Virus record (IMG/VR): IMGVR_UViG_3300035698_014733
Location: 1 to 25,601 of that record
Origin: a virus
DNA length: 25,601 bases
Reading direction: 5' to 3' (one strand)
Every line of letters starts with the position of its first letter. Positions within the stretch are counted from its first letter, which is position 1. The notes below the pieces were generated by a model that was not told where the DNA came from, made no database searches, and was given only the letters and a program-made list of their open reading frames with translations. Made by a program: the position numbers and the translations under genes. Positions 7,442 to 14,695 of this stretch are shown one piece after another.

Positions 7442-8553
7442 TGAATACTAATGAACAACAAGAGATGAATCTATTTGATTCATCTCTTTTTGATTCTATA
7501 GATACAACATTAACTCTCCAAGAATATTCTGAACGACTTATAGAATTATTACAACCTATTCTCAATGAAAGATTCTCTGAACCACCTAAACGAGAAATTC
7601 ATCCTGCACATAATCGTATAAATTTTGCGTGTCCATACTGTGGCGATAGTATGAAAAATAGCTATGCTAAAAGAGGAAATTTCATTTTAGCAGGAAAATT
7701 TGCAAATTATTATAAGTGTCATAATTGTACAGAATTCAAAAGAATTGATTATTTCTTTAAAGATTTTAAGGTTGAATTAAAATTAGACGCTATAAATTTT
7801 ATAGCAGATAATTTAGGAGATTTTAGTTCATATAAGGGAGCTAAATATGATATGTCTTTATTATTGGATATGGAATCCATTGAAAAATATGCAATAGATA
7901 GAGATGTATTAAAAAGCAAATTTAATTTAATAGAAGTAAAGCATTCAAAAATTTGGCTCTGGCTGACAAATAGATTACAATTTCAAGAAGATAAATATTT
8001 GTATAATTCAGCAAAAAACTATCTTCTCATTCTTAATTTAACACAAGAAGGAAAAATATTAGGTGCTCAAAAAAGATTATTTAGAACATATAATAATTTT
8101 AATACTCTTAATTTAGGGAAACTTTATGAATATTCCGGATTAAAACTTGATGTGAATGAAGAACAATTAGAATATTTGAATACTCTTTCTATGATTTTTA
8201 ATATCTGTTTAATAGATTTTAATAAGCCTATTTCTTTATTTGAGGGTCCAATGGATGCTTTTTTGTTTAAAAATTCTATTGCTAATTCTGGTGCAAATAA
8301 GGAATTTCCATTAGATATTCCTGTTAGATTTTTCTTTGACGATGATGAAACAGGTCGATCAAGGAGTATCAAACGATTAGAAGAAGGTGGCGAAGTATTT
8401 TTATGGGAATTATTTAGACATGATATGGAAATGCCTTATAGAAAAAAATGGGATTTAAATGATGTACTGCTTTGGTCAAAACAGAATAATAAGCAATTAC
8501 CATTATTAGATAATTATTTTTCAAATGACGCCTTGGACATGATTAATATATAA
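7441..8553 (+). CDS. DnaG-type DNA primase
   Basis: This is a 370-residue primase with an N-terminal Cys4 zinc ribbon (Cys64, Cys67 in CPYCGDS and Cys93, Cys96 in CHNC) and a Toprim catalytic domain: Glu268 in SLFEGPMDAFL and the acidic cluster Asp300-302 in FFFDDDETG. These are the zinc-binding template-recognition module and the metal-binding centre that make RNA primers for lagging-strand synthesis, as T4 gp61 does. The helicase-binding C-terminal domain of bacterial DnaG is absent. It starts on the stop codon of the gp32-like gene and is followed 5 bases later by a tiny gene, in one apparent operon. Confidence 0.82.
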   Translation: MNTNEQQEMNLFDSSLFDSIDTTLTLQEYSERLIELLQPILNERFSEPPKREIHPAHNRINFACPYCGDSMKNSYAKRGNFILAGKFANYYKCHNCTEFKRIDYFFKDFKVELKLDAINFIADNLGDFSSYKGAKYDMSLLLDMESIEKYAIDRDVLKSKFNLIEVKHSKIWLWLTNRLQFQEDKYLYNSAKNYLLILNLTQEGKILGAQKRLFRTYNNFNTLNLGKLYEYSGLKLDVNEEQLEYLNTLSMIFNICLIDFNKPISLFEGPMDAFLFKNSIANSGANKEFPLDIPVRFFFDDDETGRSRSIKRLEEGGEVFLWELFRHDMEMPYRKKWDLNDVLLWSKQNNKQLPLLDNYFSNDALDMINI

Positions 8554-8558
8554 TTTAA

Positions 8559-8717
8559 ATGAAACGAAAACTTTCCCCAAAAATTCAATTTGAATTCGAA
8601 GAAGCTGATCCGCTTCCAGAATTAAATTTTGAAATTAATTTGAAACCTGAAACAAAATCAGACATAAAAATAACAAAGGCAGTATTTAAGAAAAATGTAA
8701 GTACAGGATTATTTTAA
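8559..8717 (+). CDS. small unknown protein (52 residues)
   Basis: This is an uninterrupted frame from ATG 8559 to TAA 8715-8717, filling exactly the space between the primase and the UvsY-like gene with 5 and 1 base gaps. The peptide begins MKRKLSPKIQFEFEEADPLP and is charged, with alternating hydrophobic and acidic residues and a basic C-terminus. Position and packing support it as a real gene; the function is unknown. Confidence 0.55.
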   Translation: MKRKLSPKIQFEFEEADPLPELNFEINLKPETKSDIKITKAVFKKNVSTGLF

Positions 8718-8718
8718 A

Positions 8719-9153
8719 ATGAGCAATGATATTTTTGATACAGGATTAGTTGAAGAAGAATCTTTAGAAGAAAAATTCAAAAAAGAAAGAATAGAGTGGT
8801 CTAAAAAGATATCTGAACTATCAGCTAAGATGAAGAAAGTAATGGATATTCCGTCATTAATGATAGATATTTATACTGAACGTCAACGATGTGTTGAATA
8901 TCATCATTATCTTATATCTCTTCTTATAAAAATAAATAAAGATTACAGAAAGCAATATAATGATCGGCATGAATATTGGACTAATAAATCACAAGTAAGA
9001 TATCCGAATGAATCATCTAAGAATACGAAAATATTAAATGAGTTAGCAGAAATATTAGAAAAAAGAGAAATGTTAGACAACCATGCGAAATTTATATCAG
9101 AAACAAAAAATAGTATAGATCATATTATTTATGCAATTCCAAAAAGAATTTAA
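8719..9153 (+). CDS. uvsY: UvsY-like recombination mediator
   Basis: At 144 residues it is close to T4 UvsY (137) and almost wholly helical and charged, as that family is. Features typical of UvsY homologues in distant T4-like phages are a central YHHYLISLL helix, a YRKQYNDRHEYWT stretch, and a C-terminal helix SIDHIIYAIPKRI. UvsY loads the UvsX recombinase onto gp32-coated DNA, so its place after gp32 and primase and before UvsW fits the assignment. The similarity is judged by eye and is modest; another helical DNA-metabolism accessory protein is possible. A GIY-YIG endonuclease gene follows directly. Confidence 0.5.
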   Translation: MSNDIFDTGLVEEESLEEKFKKERIEWSKKISELSAKMKKVMDIPSLMIDIYTERQRCVEYHHYLISLLIKINKDYRKQYNDRHEYWTNKSQVRYPNESSKNTKILNELAEILEKREMLDNHAKFISETKNSIDHIIYAIPKRI

Positions 9154-9207
9154 GTTGAAAAAATATCAACAGGGAGTATATAACTGTTTTATTTATAAAT
9201 TTAGTAT

Positions 9208-9223
9208 GAATATATAAAATAAA
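9208..9223 (+). promoter_or_regulatory. late-promoter-like box GAATATATAAAATAAA directly before a homing endonuclease
   Basis: The box abuts the ATG at 9224. Its first 16 bases are identical to the copy at 21788-21803. It suggests that the endonuclease has its own promoter rather than depending on the interrupted operon, as is common for T4 homing endonucleases. Confidence 0.45.
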
Positions 9224-10141
9224 ATGAATTTCATATATCTAACAACGAATTTATTAAATGGTAAGCAATACATAGGATCGCATAAAGGTGATATAGATGA
9301 TAGTTATTTAGGAAGCGGAAAAATTCTTTTAAAATCATTAAATAAAAATGGTAAAAAAAATTTTGAAAGAAAAATAATAGAATTTTGTGATCCATCTTTA
9401 AATCTTATTTTAGAAGAAAAATATATTAAAGAATACAATACTTTAGTTCCAAATGGATATAATATAAGTCCAACTGGTGGTCATGGATTAAATGGTATAA
9501 TGCATGAAGAAACAAAAAGAAAAATAAAGAATAAACAAAAAGGGAAGAAAAAAATAGAATATTTTATTGAAAAATATGGAAATGAAGAAGGAAATATCAG
9601 ATATAAAAAGTGGATAGAAAAAATAAAATTTCCTAAAGGAAATATTTCTTGGATGAAGGGTAGAAAACATTCAAAAGAGACAAAAGAAAAAATAAGTAAA
9701 AGTAAAAAAGAAAAACCAAATTTAAAATTAAGGGGTCAAAAATTTTCTGATGAACACAAGAAAAAAATAAGTGAATCTCATATAGGTTTAAAACAATCAA
9801 CAGAAACGATAGAAAAAAGACGATTAAAACAAATAGGCAGAAAACACACAGAAAAAACAAAAAGAAAAATGTCAATTACTGCAATAGGTAAAAAGAAATC
9901 AAAAGAACATATTAAGAATTTAACAGAGGCACAAAGAAAATTTTCTATTGACGTGGGCACAATAGAAACCATCAAAAGTTTAAAACGGAGTGGTTTACTT
10001 AATAAAGAAATACATGAGAAATATTCTCAATATTCTTATTCTACTATAAATAGAATAATATCTGGAAGTTATGATTCAGGAATTTATAAACAAGATATTC
10101 CCAAAAGAATAGAAATAGAACAAATAAGTAGAGGAAAATAA
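9224..10141 (+). CDS. free-standing GIY-YIG homing endonuclease with NUMOD3 repeats
   Basis: This is a 305-residue protein. Its N-terminal GIY-YIG nuclease domain has IYLTTNLLNGKQYIG (residues 4-18), the YLGSGK element, and a catalytic Glu in the LEEKYI helix. About residues 95-230 hold four or more NUMOD3-type DNA-binding repeats (HEETKRKI, SKETKEKIS, SDEHKKKISESHIG, TEKTKRKMS). The C-terminus (about 240-290) looks like a helix-turn-helix of the endonuclease-repeat kind. Such genes cut a homologous site in a phage lacking them and spread by repair. It sits inside the replication operon after the UvsY-like gene with its own promoter-like box, and is very Lys- and A-rich compared with its neighbours, signs of a mobile gene. 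Confidence 0.88.
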   Translation: MNFIYLTTNLLNGKQYIGSHKGDIDDSYLGSGKILLKSLNKNGKKNFERKIIEFCDPSLNLILEEKYIKEYNTLVPNGYNISPTGGHGLNGIMHEETKRKIKNKQKGKKKIEYFIEKYGNEEGNIRYKKWIEKIKFPKGNISWMKGRKHSKETKEKISKSKKEKPNLKLRGQKFSDEHKKKISESHIGLKQSTETIEKRRLKQIGRKHTEKTKRKMSITAIGKKKSKEHIKNLTEAQRKFSIDVGTIETIKSLKRSGLLNKEIHEKYSQYSYSTINRIISGSYDSGIYKQDIPKRIEIEQISRGK

Positions 10142-10183
10142 AATGAAGAAATTGAACGAATTAGAAAATTAAAACAAAATATT

Positions 10184-10492
10184 ATGAAACCATTTTTTAT
10201 ATTAAACAATACAAATATTAATTTTATCTTTAATTATTTAAATGAAAATAAATTTAGATATGGATATGGAGAATTAGAATCTTCTTATGATAATAATCAT
10301 ATAAGAAAAGATATAAAAATAGAAGAATTTCCTACATCAATGGAAAATCATGCTGGAAAAAAACCTGATGAATATGTAGATTGTCAAGGCATTAAATTTA
10401 TTGAAATAGATGAAGAAAGAAAAAGATATATGCTTTATACAAAATGGACTATAAATGAAGATAATATTAGTTTTATTAAAATGGCTGGCTGA
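10184..10492 (+). CDS. unknown 102-residue protein
   Basis: This is an uninterrupted frame with no recognised motif. It is alpha-beta in appearance, Asn- and Tyr-rich, and ends in WTINEDNISFIKMAG. It is placed in a run of small genes between the GIY-YIG endonuclease and UvsW, a typical site for accessory phage genes. Its start lies 42 bases after the endonuclease stop. Confidence 0.6.
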   Translation: MKPFFILNNTNINFIFNYLNENKFRYGYGELESSYDNNHIRKDIKIEEFPTSMENHAGKKPDEYVDCQGIKFIEIDEERKRYMLYTKWTINEDNISFIKMAG

Positions 10493-10498
10493 CTAGTT

Positions 10499-10654
10499 AT
10501 GAATTTTTTAAAAAAAAACAAAATTATGAAAGAACCTAATTACAAAAAATTTGGAGAAACTGTCGAAGATTGGGAAAAAAATGGAATCCCATATGGCAGA
10601 AAAGACCTTGTTAATAGATCTATAAATAAATTATATGAAAATGAGTTAAAATGA
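10499..10654 (+). CDS. small unknown protein (51 residues)
   Basis: The frame runs from ATG 10499 to TGA 10652-10654; an inner ATG at 10526 (MKEPNYKKFG) is a possible start after a poly-A stretch. The peptide is basic, with FGETVEDWEKNGIPYGRKD in the middle, and reads like a natural protein. Its stop overlaps the next start as ATGA, which supports real translation. Function unknown. Confidence 0.5.
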   Translation: MNFLKKNKIMKEPNYKKFGETVEDWEKNGIPYGRKDLVNRSINKLYENELK

Positions 10655-10830
10655 TAGATATAGACAAAGCAAATCATGAAGAGCTATTAAATGAGTATGA
10701 AGAATGCCAAATCCAATGGGGTCGATATTCTTGCGATTGTTTTGGGTTTTATTTGAAAGCTCTTCACTCAAAAATTGTTAAATTAGCAAAAGAGTGTAAT
10801 ACTCCTATAATTAAAAGAAATGAATTATGA
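10651..10830 (+). CDS. small Cys-containing unknown protein (59 residues)
   Basis: The frame runs from ATG 10651 to TGA 10828-10830, with ATGA overlaps at both ends. The peptide begins MIDIDKANHEELLNEYEECQ and continues with RYSCDCFGFY. Four cysteines (in EEC, SCDC and KEC) could bind a metal, though the spacing matches no family I know. Function unknown. Confidence 0.55.
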   Translation: MIDIDKANHEELLNEYEECQIQWGRYSCDCFGFYLKALHSKIVKLAKECNTPIIKRNEL

Positions 10831-11129
10831 ACAAAATTAAAGAACGAGTAGAAGATTGTTATGCAATAATAAAGGTTGCAGAAGACGAATTAAGAAAAAT
10901 TAGAACTGAGTGTAAACATCACAAAACAGAGCTTGTAACTTATTCATGGGCACCTGGACATTTAATGCCTGATACTGAGGTGTGTTCAGATTGTGGAGAA
11001 GTAATTCAAAAACATGGCTGGACAGCTGAAGAACATGCTAAATATGAAGTTACAGTTAGTAGTAATGGAGATGATGAACAATTTATTGATGTTCCAGGAT
11101 TCGGTGGAAAAAAACCAGGTAGTTGGTAA
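10827..11129 (+). CDS. small zinc-finger-like protein
   Basis: This 100-residue protein has an N-terminal charged helix (residues 1-28), followed by a probable zinc site: Cys29 and His31/32 in ECKHHK, paired with Cys53 and Cys56 in VCSDCGEVI. The C-terminus contains Gly-rich FGGKKPGSW. It is coupled by ATGA to the preceding small gene and ends 3 bases before UvsW, so it is expressed with the helicase. The role is unknown; metal binding is inferred from the Cys/His pattern only. Confidence 0.65.
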   Translation: MNKIKERVEDCYAIIKVAEDELRKIRTECKHHKTELVTYSWAPGHLMPDTEVCSDCGEVIQKHGWTAEEHAKYEVTVSSNGDDEQFIDVPGFGGKKPGSW

Positions 11130-11132
11130 AAT

Positions 11133-12137
11133 ATGCGTCTAAAAGTATCAGAGGATAGAGATTTTTTAGTTGTTGTGGATTGTACTGCAAATGAGTTGGA
11201 ACAGCTTGAGTATAGTTTTACAAAAAAACTGGACAATTGGTTTATAATCAAGAAAAAGATAAAATCGGGTTGGGATGGTGAAATTAAATTTATAGATCAG
11301 TTTCATAGAATTCCTTTAGGACTTTGGAATGAAGTAATAAAACTATCAAAAAAATTTAAATTTCCATTAGAAATCGATGGACAAGAATTTCTCTTTGATA
11401 AAACTTATGATCAATCTAATTTCATAGAATGGTCAAATGATTATTTTTTAGAATCTAAGATTACTCCTTATGACTATCAAATTGAAGGATCTAGTCGTAT
11501 TCTAAAATTTAAAAATTGTACAGAAGAAATATCTACAGCTGGCGGTAAAACTTTAATGGCTTTTATGATATTTAAATACCTTCTTGATAAGAAAATAATC
11601 AAGAAGATGCTTTATGTTGTTCCTAATATAAATCTTGTAACTCAAACAGAAGAAAAATTCTATGAATATGATGATGGGTGTGGAAACAAACCTAATTGGA
11701 AATCAGATTGTGTTTTTGGTGGAAGAAAAGAAATTCATGATAATTCGAATATTATCTTTGGAACTTATCAGTCATTAACAAAGAAAGATTCAACCTATTT
11801 TGAAAAATTTGATGCAGTATGTATCGACGAATGTTTACATCCAAATTCTTTAATAACTATGGCCAATTTTTCAAAAAAGAAAATTAAAGACATACAAAGA
11901 GGTGAGATGGTATGGACGAAAAATGAAAAAACAAAAAAATTAGAAATAAAAGAAATAGATTTTGTGTATAAAAATTTATCTAAAGCTCAACAAATGTTTG
12001 AATTAGAATTAGAAAATGGAGATATTTTAAAAATAACTGGAAACCATAAAGTTTTATTAAAAAATAATATATGGAAAAGAGTAGATGAATTGAATGAAGA
12101 AGATGACATAATTAATTTTAATATGGTGGATATATAA
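11133..12137 (+). CDS. uvsW: UvsW-type helicase, N-terminal half fused to an N-intein
   Basis: Residues 1-233 are the N-extein: the UvsW N-terminal domain (to about 105), a Q-motif-like TPYDYQ (111-116), Walker A STAGGKT (134-140), and helicase strand VCIDE ending at Glu233 of the DExH motif. Residue 234 (Cys, codon 11832-11834) starts an intein: CLHPNSLITM is block A, and the TGNHKVLL stretch is block B with its T-x-x-H; the protein then stops after 101 intein residues. On its own this half lacks helicase motifs II (half), III, V and VI and cannot be active. It must be joined to the product at 12961. UvsW unwinds branched DNA and R-loops in T4, controlling the switch from origin- to recombination-dependent replication. 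Confidence 0.88.
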   Translation: MRLKVSEDRDFLVVVDCTANELEQLEYSFTKKLDNWFIIKKKIKSGWDGEIKFIDQFHRIPLGLWNEVIKLSKKFKFPLEIDGQEFLFDKTYDQSNFIEWSNDYFLESKITPYDYQIEGSSRILKFKNCTEEISTAGGKTLMAFMIFKYLLDKKIIKKMLYVVPNINLVTQTEEKFYEYDDGCGNKPNWKSDCVFGGRKEIHDNSNIIFGTYQSLTKKDSTYFEKFDAVCIDECLHPNSLITMANFSKKKIKDIQRGEMVWTKNEKTKKLEIKEIDFVYKNLSKAQQMFELELENGDILKITGNHKVLLKNNIWKRVDELNEEDDIINFNMVDI

Positions 12138-12143
12138 AATAAA
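12129..12143 (+). promoter_or_regulatory. late-promoter-like box GATATATAAAATAAA before the intein endonuclease
   Basis: The box is identical over 15 bases to the copy at 16354-16368. It straddles the stop codon of the N-intein half (GAT ATA TAA) and lies 6 bases before the endonuclease ATG at 12150. It would let the endonuclease be transcribed separately from the helicase. Confidence 0.45.
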
Positions 12144-12149
12144 CACACT

Positions 12150-12971
12150 ATGTCAAAACAAGAAATTTATAACTTTCTTTGTAAAAATGTTTTTAGAATT
12201 TTTACAAAGAAGGGTGGAGTATTGAATATTAAAAAACATTCAATATATAATGAATTAAATTATGATTTTAAAGATGCTGAAGATTTATATGATTATCTAC
12301 ATGATCTAACTAAATCTGACTTGAAATGTAAATTAGATTCATGCCAGAATAAAAGAAAATTTAACAGTTTTACAACAGGGTATAAAATATTTTGTTCTTT
12401 AGAATGTAATAATAAATGGCTATCAATTTCTAGAAGGGGAGCAGGAAATCCTATTCATAGAATATCAGAAAAAAACAGGATAAAATGGAAAAAAACACTT
12501 TCAACAAAAGTTAAAGAAAGAATTAAGAATGGTTCTTGGACACCAAATGTGACTAATTCTTGGTGTCATTCAAGATATAAAATAAAATTTAAAAGAAATA
12601 AAATCATAATTGAACAAAATGTTAGATCATCATGGGAAGCTTTTTTTCAAATAATGAATACAGATTATTTGTATGAAAAATTGAGAATTCCTTATATGTA
12701 TAATAATGAATGGCATAATTATATAGTAGATTTTATTAATAATACTGATAAAATAGTTATAGAAATTAAACCAAAGGGAGAATACAAAAAAACTATAAAT
12801 AAAATTAAAGAAAAAGAATTAATAAAGTGGTGTAAAAATAATAATTATACATATAAAAAAATAAATGAAGATTATTTCAAAAATATTCTATGGAATGATA
12901 ACATACTAAAGGACCAACCAGATAAAGAACGGTTAATGAAATTTAAAACATATTTCAAAAATGAAAATTAA
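12150..12971 (+). CDS. Vsr-like (PD-(D/E)XK) homing endonuclease lying between intein halves
   Basis: This is a 273-residue free-standing protein. It has an N-terminal charged region, then a zinc-finger-like Cys4 (Cys60, Cys65, Cys82, Cys86 in KCKLDSCQ and FCSLEC), a basic linker, and a C-terminal nuclease domain from about 155: SSWE (Glu163), YEKLRIPYMY (175-184), YIVDF with Asp194, and IEIKPKG with Glu205 and Lys207. The E...Y-x-V-D-F...E-x-K arrangement is that of the Vsr-related homing endonucleases found between split-intein halves and in phage introns (I-Bth0305I group). It should cut intein-less uvsW at the DExH codons. Its last 11 bases overlap the ATG of the C-terminal helicase half. 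The closest function call is firm in class, not in target. Confidence 0.82.
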   Translation: MSKQEIYNFLCKNVFRIFTKKGGVLNIKKHSIYNELNYDFKDAEDLYDYLHDLTKSDLKCKLDSCQNKRKFNSFTTGYKIFCSLECNNKWLSISRRGAGNPIHRISEKNRIKWKKTLSTKVKERIKNGSWTPNVTNSWCHSRYKIKFKRNKIIIEQNVRSSWEAFFQIMNTDYLYEKLRIPYMYNNEWHNYIVDFINNTDKIVIEIKPKGEYKKTINKIKEKELIKWCKNNNYTYKKINEDYFKNILWNDNILKDQPDKERLMKFKTYFKNEN

Positions 12972-13908
12972 AACTATAAAAACTATAAATTATTCTGGAG
13001 ATGTTTATAATCTAAGAATTAAATCTAACGGAACAAATCATAATTATTTTGCTAATAATTTATGTGTTTCTAATTGTCATCACGGAAAGACTAAATCTAT
13101 TCAAGAAATACTCATTAAATGTCATAATGCTAAATATAAATTTGGATTAACTGGAACTCTTCCTCCAGAAGATAGTTGTGATTCTTTTCATATTCAAGCA
13201 TATTTAGGACCTAAAGTTTATACAATTACATCAGCAGATTTGATTAGTGCTGAACATGCAACTCCTGTATATGTAATAGGAATTGAATTAGATTATTTAG
13301 ATAATGAAACTAAGAAAAAGCTTTATGATTTACGTAATGTAAAGGCAGAAGAAAAGGATGGAGTTAAACTTCTTAATTTAGAAAAAAATATTCTTAGATC
13401 TAATAGAAAACGATTATTATATGTTACAAACAAAATAGCTAGTACTACTAAAAATTCATTAGTATTATTTGCAGATATTAAAAATGAATATGGGAGAACT
13501 ATTTATAATTGGTTGAGAGAAAATACAGAAAAAACAATTTATTATATTGATGGTTCAACAGATAACGACAATAGAGATTATTATAAAAAACAAATGGAAG
13601 ATAATGAAGATGTAATAATTGTTGCATCTGTAGGAACGTTTAGTGAAGGTATTGATATTCTTAACGTTCATAATATTTTTATTGTTGAATCTCATAAATC
13701 AGAATATATTGTTAGACAAATTCTTGGACGTGGTATGAGATTAATGAGTGGAAAGGAAAGAATAACTGTTATAGATTTTAGTGATAATTTTGAATATGGA
13801 ACAGGATATCAACGTCCCAATTATTTAATAAGACATTCTAATACTAGAGCAGGAATTTATAAAAGAAAAAAATTCCCATATAAACGATTCAAGGAAATTC
13901 TTTCTTAA
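12961..13908 (+). CDS. uvsW: C-intein fused to the C-terminal half of UvsW-type helicase
   Basis: Residues 1-38 are a C-intein: block F around GDVYNLRI and NHNYFANN, ending LCVSN, with splice junction N38|C39 and Cys as the +1 nucleophile. The penultimate residue is Ser rather than the usual His. From C39 the extein continues CHHGKTKS (completing the DExH box), GLTGTLP (motif III, 62-68), the second RecA-like domain with FADIKNEYGR, SEGIDI (motif V), and VRQILGRGMR (motif VI with the arginine fingers, 251-260). It has no helicase Walker A, so it depends on the product of 11133. The ATG lies within the last codons of the endonuclease gene, so translation is probably coupled. Followed by an 86-base AT-rich gap. 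Confidence 0.88.
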   Translation: MKIKTIKTINYSGDVYNLRIKSNGTNHNYFANNLCVSNCHHGKTKSIQEILIKCHNAKYKFGLTGTLPPEDSCDSFHIQAYLGPKVYTITSADLISAEHATPVYVIGIELDYLDNETKKKLYDLRNVKAEEKDGVKLLNLEKNILRSNRKRLLYVTNKIASTTKNSLVLFADIKNEYGRTIYNWLRENTEKTIYYIDGSTDNDNRDYYKKQMEDNEDVIIVASVGTFSEGIDILNVHNIFIVESHKSEYIVRQILGRGMRLMSGKERITVIDFSDNFEYGTGYQRPNYLIRHSNTRAGIYKRKKFPYKRFKEILS

Positions 13909-13959
13909 TTTTTTCTTAACATTAATTCTTTTTAAAATCAACAAATTTTTTTAATTTTA

Positions 13960-13975
13960 AATATATAAATTAAAT
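13960..13975 (+). promoter_or_regulatory. late-promoter-like box AATATATAAATTAAAT
   Basis: A variant of the recurrent box, 19 bases before the ATG at 13995, in the gap after uvsW. It marks a likely new transcription unit. The G at the first position is replaced by A. Confidence 0.35.
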
Positions 13976-13994
13976 AGTTATAAATTTAGAAAAA

Positions 13995-14240
13995 ATGGAA
14001 AGCACAATTAATGCTATTGCCGATAAGTCTGGTTTTCCACGACATCTTTATAATGTCATTCCTGGAGATAATTCTACAAAAATTCACATAAAAAATTCTG
14101 GAGACAATTGGATGAAAAATAGCGAAGAATTTCAAATTTTTCAGACATTTAAACAAAACATAGAGGATAGATTTGATCTTAAACATGTATTTGGATCAAT
14201 CAATGAATTAGACGAAACCGTTATAACTATAATTTTTTAA
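13995..14240 (+). CDS. unknown 81-residue protein
   Basis: No family recognised. The peptide has a short helical start (MESTINAIADKSGFP), a basic centre, and ends in a hydrophobic strand ELDETVITIIF. It is first in a two-gene unit that ends at the terminator at 14671. Confidence 0.6.
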   Translation: MESTINAIADKSGFPRHLYNVIPGDNSTKIHIKNSGDNWMKNSEEFQIFQTFKQNIEDRFDLKHVFGSINELDETVITIIF

Positions 14241-14258
14241 AATAAAATAAAAAATATT

Positions 14259-14642
14259 ATGGGGAAAATTAAAGAGTATCTTGTAGATTTGAGTGAAATT
14301 GTGGGAGATTTACTTTGGGATGGAACAAAATTCACAGATTTAGATAGTGAAATGGAAATAACACTAGATAATGACGAAGCATATCAATTTTATCTTGAAA
14401 ATAAAGATAGTATATTAGAATTTACGTTTGATGAAAATGCAAATTCTGAAATTCGAGTAGTAGTTGATGAAAATTCAGATTCATTAGAATCTATTTTAAA
14501 TACATTAAAAGATAATTTTAAAGATGTTTTACATGTGCCAGGTACTGGCATAACGATTAAAAACGAAACTGTAGCAGATGTATCAAATATTCTTTATGAA
14601 TTTATAAAAAATGGAACTGTAATAACTGTTGATGATGTTTAA
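14259..14642 (+). CDS. unknown acidic 127-residue protein
   Basis: No family recognised. It is strongly acidic throughout (DLSEIVGDLLWDGTKF, then repeated D/E/N-rich strands) with no Cys and no membrane segment. It begins 18 bases after the previous gene behind an A-rich leader, and ends 29 bases before a strong intrinsic terminator. An acidic, compact phage protein of this kind could be a DNA mimic, but nothing in the sequence proves it. Confidence 0.62.
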   Translation: MGKIKEYLVDLSEIVGDLLWDGTKFTDLDSEMEITLDNDEAYQFYLENKDSILEFTFDENANSEIRVVVDENSDSLESILNTLKDNFKDVLHVPGTGITIKNETVADVSNILYEFIKNGTVITVDDV

Positions 14643-14670
14643 AAAATCCTTGTTCGACAGATAAGTGTAA

Positions 14671-14695
14671 GGGAGATAATTTATCTCCCTTTTTT
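14671..14695 (+). terminator. Rho-independent terminator
   Basis: GGGAGAT and ATCTCCC pair around AATTT (extendable to a 9-base stem), followed by six T. It closes the unit 13995-14642. The minus-strand gene at 14694 ends within its T-run, so the hairpin may also stop transcription from that side, although the T-tract on that strand is poor. Confidence 0.85.

Larger units (their letters stand above)
11832..13074. mobile_element. split intein plus endonuclease gene inserted in the DExH motif of uvsW
   Basis: The invading unit has three parts: the N-intein coding segment (11832-12137), a free-standing endonuclease gene (12150-12971), and the C-intein coding segment (12961-13074). Removing it and joining the flanks gives CIDE|CHHGK, a seamless DExH box. 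The insertion is at the most conserved catalytic position of the helicase, the usual choice of inteins. The exteins sum to 233 + 277 = 510 residues, close to T4 UvsW (about 503). The layout matches the 'fractured gene' split inteins with intervening Vsr-like endonucleases described from marine metagenomes by Dassa and co-workers. Confidence 0.85.

Noticed and set aside
8546-8561. ATATATAATTTAAATG before the small gene at 8559, similar to the promoter-like box
   Set aside because: It lacks the AATAAAA part and lies in the primase end within a tight operon; likely chance.
9153-9169. GTTGA...TCAAC inverted repeat after the UvsY-like gene
   Set aside because: Only five pairs and no T-run follows, so not called as a terminator.
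9139-10107. IPKRI occurs at the end of the UvsY-like protein and again near the end of the GIY-YIG protein, hinting at duplication by insertion
   Set aside because: The match is about 15 AT-rich bases with mismatches and the flanks do not agree; likely chance.
10143-10172. Nine-codon frame MKKLNELEN after the GIY-YIG gene, like the MKKLNE start of the protein at 19825
   Set aside because: Too short to be supported as a gene and nothing continues it in any frame; at most a remnant.
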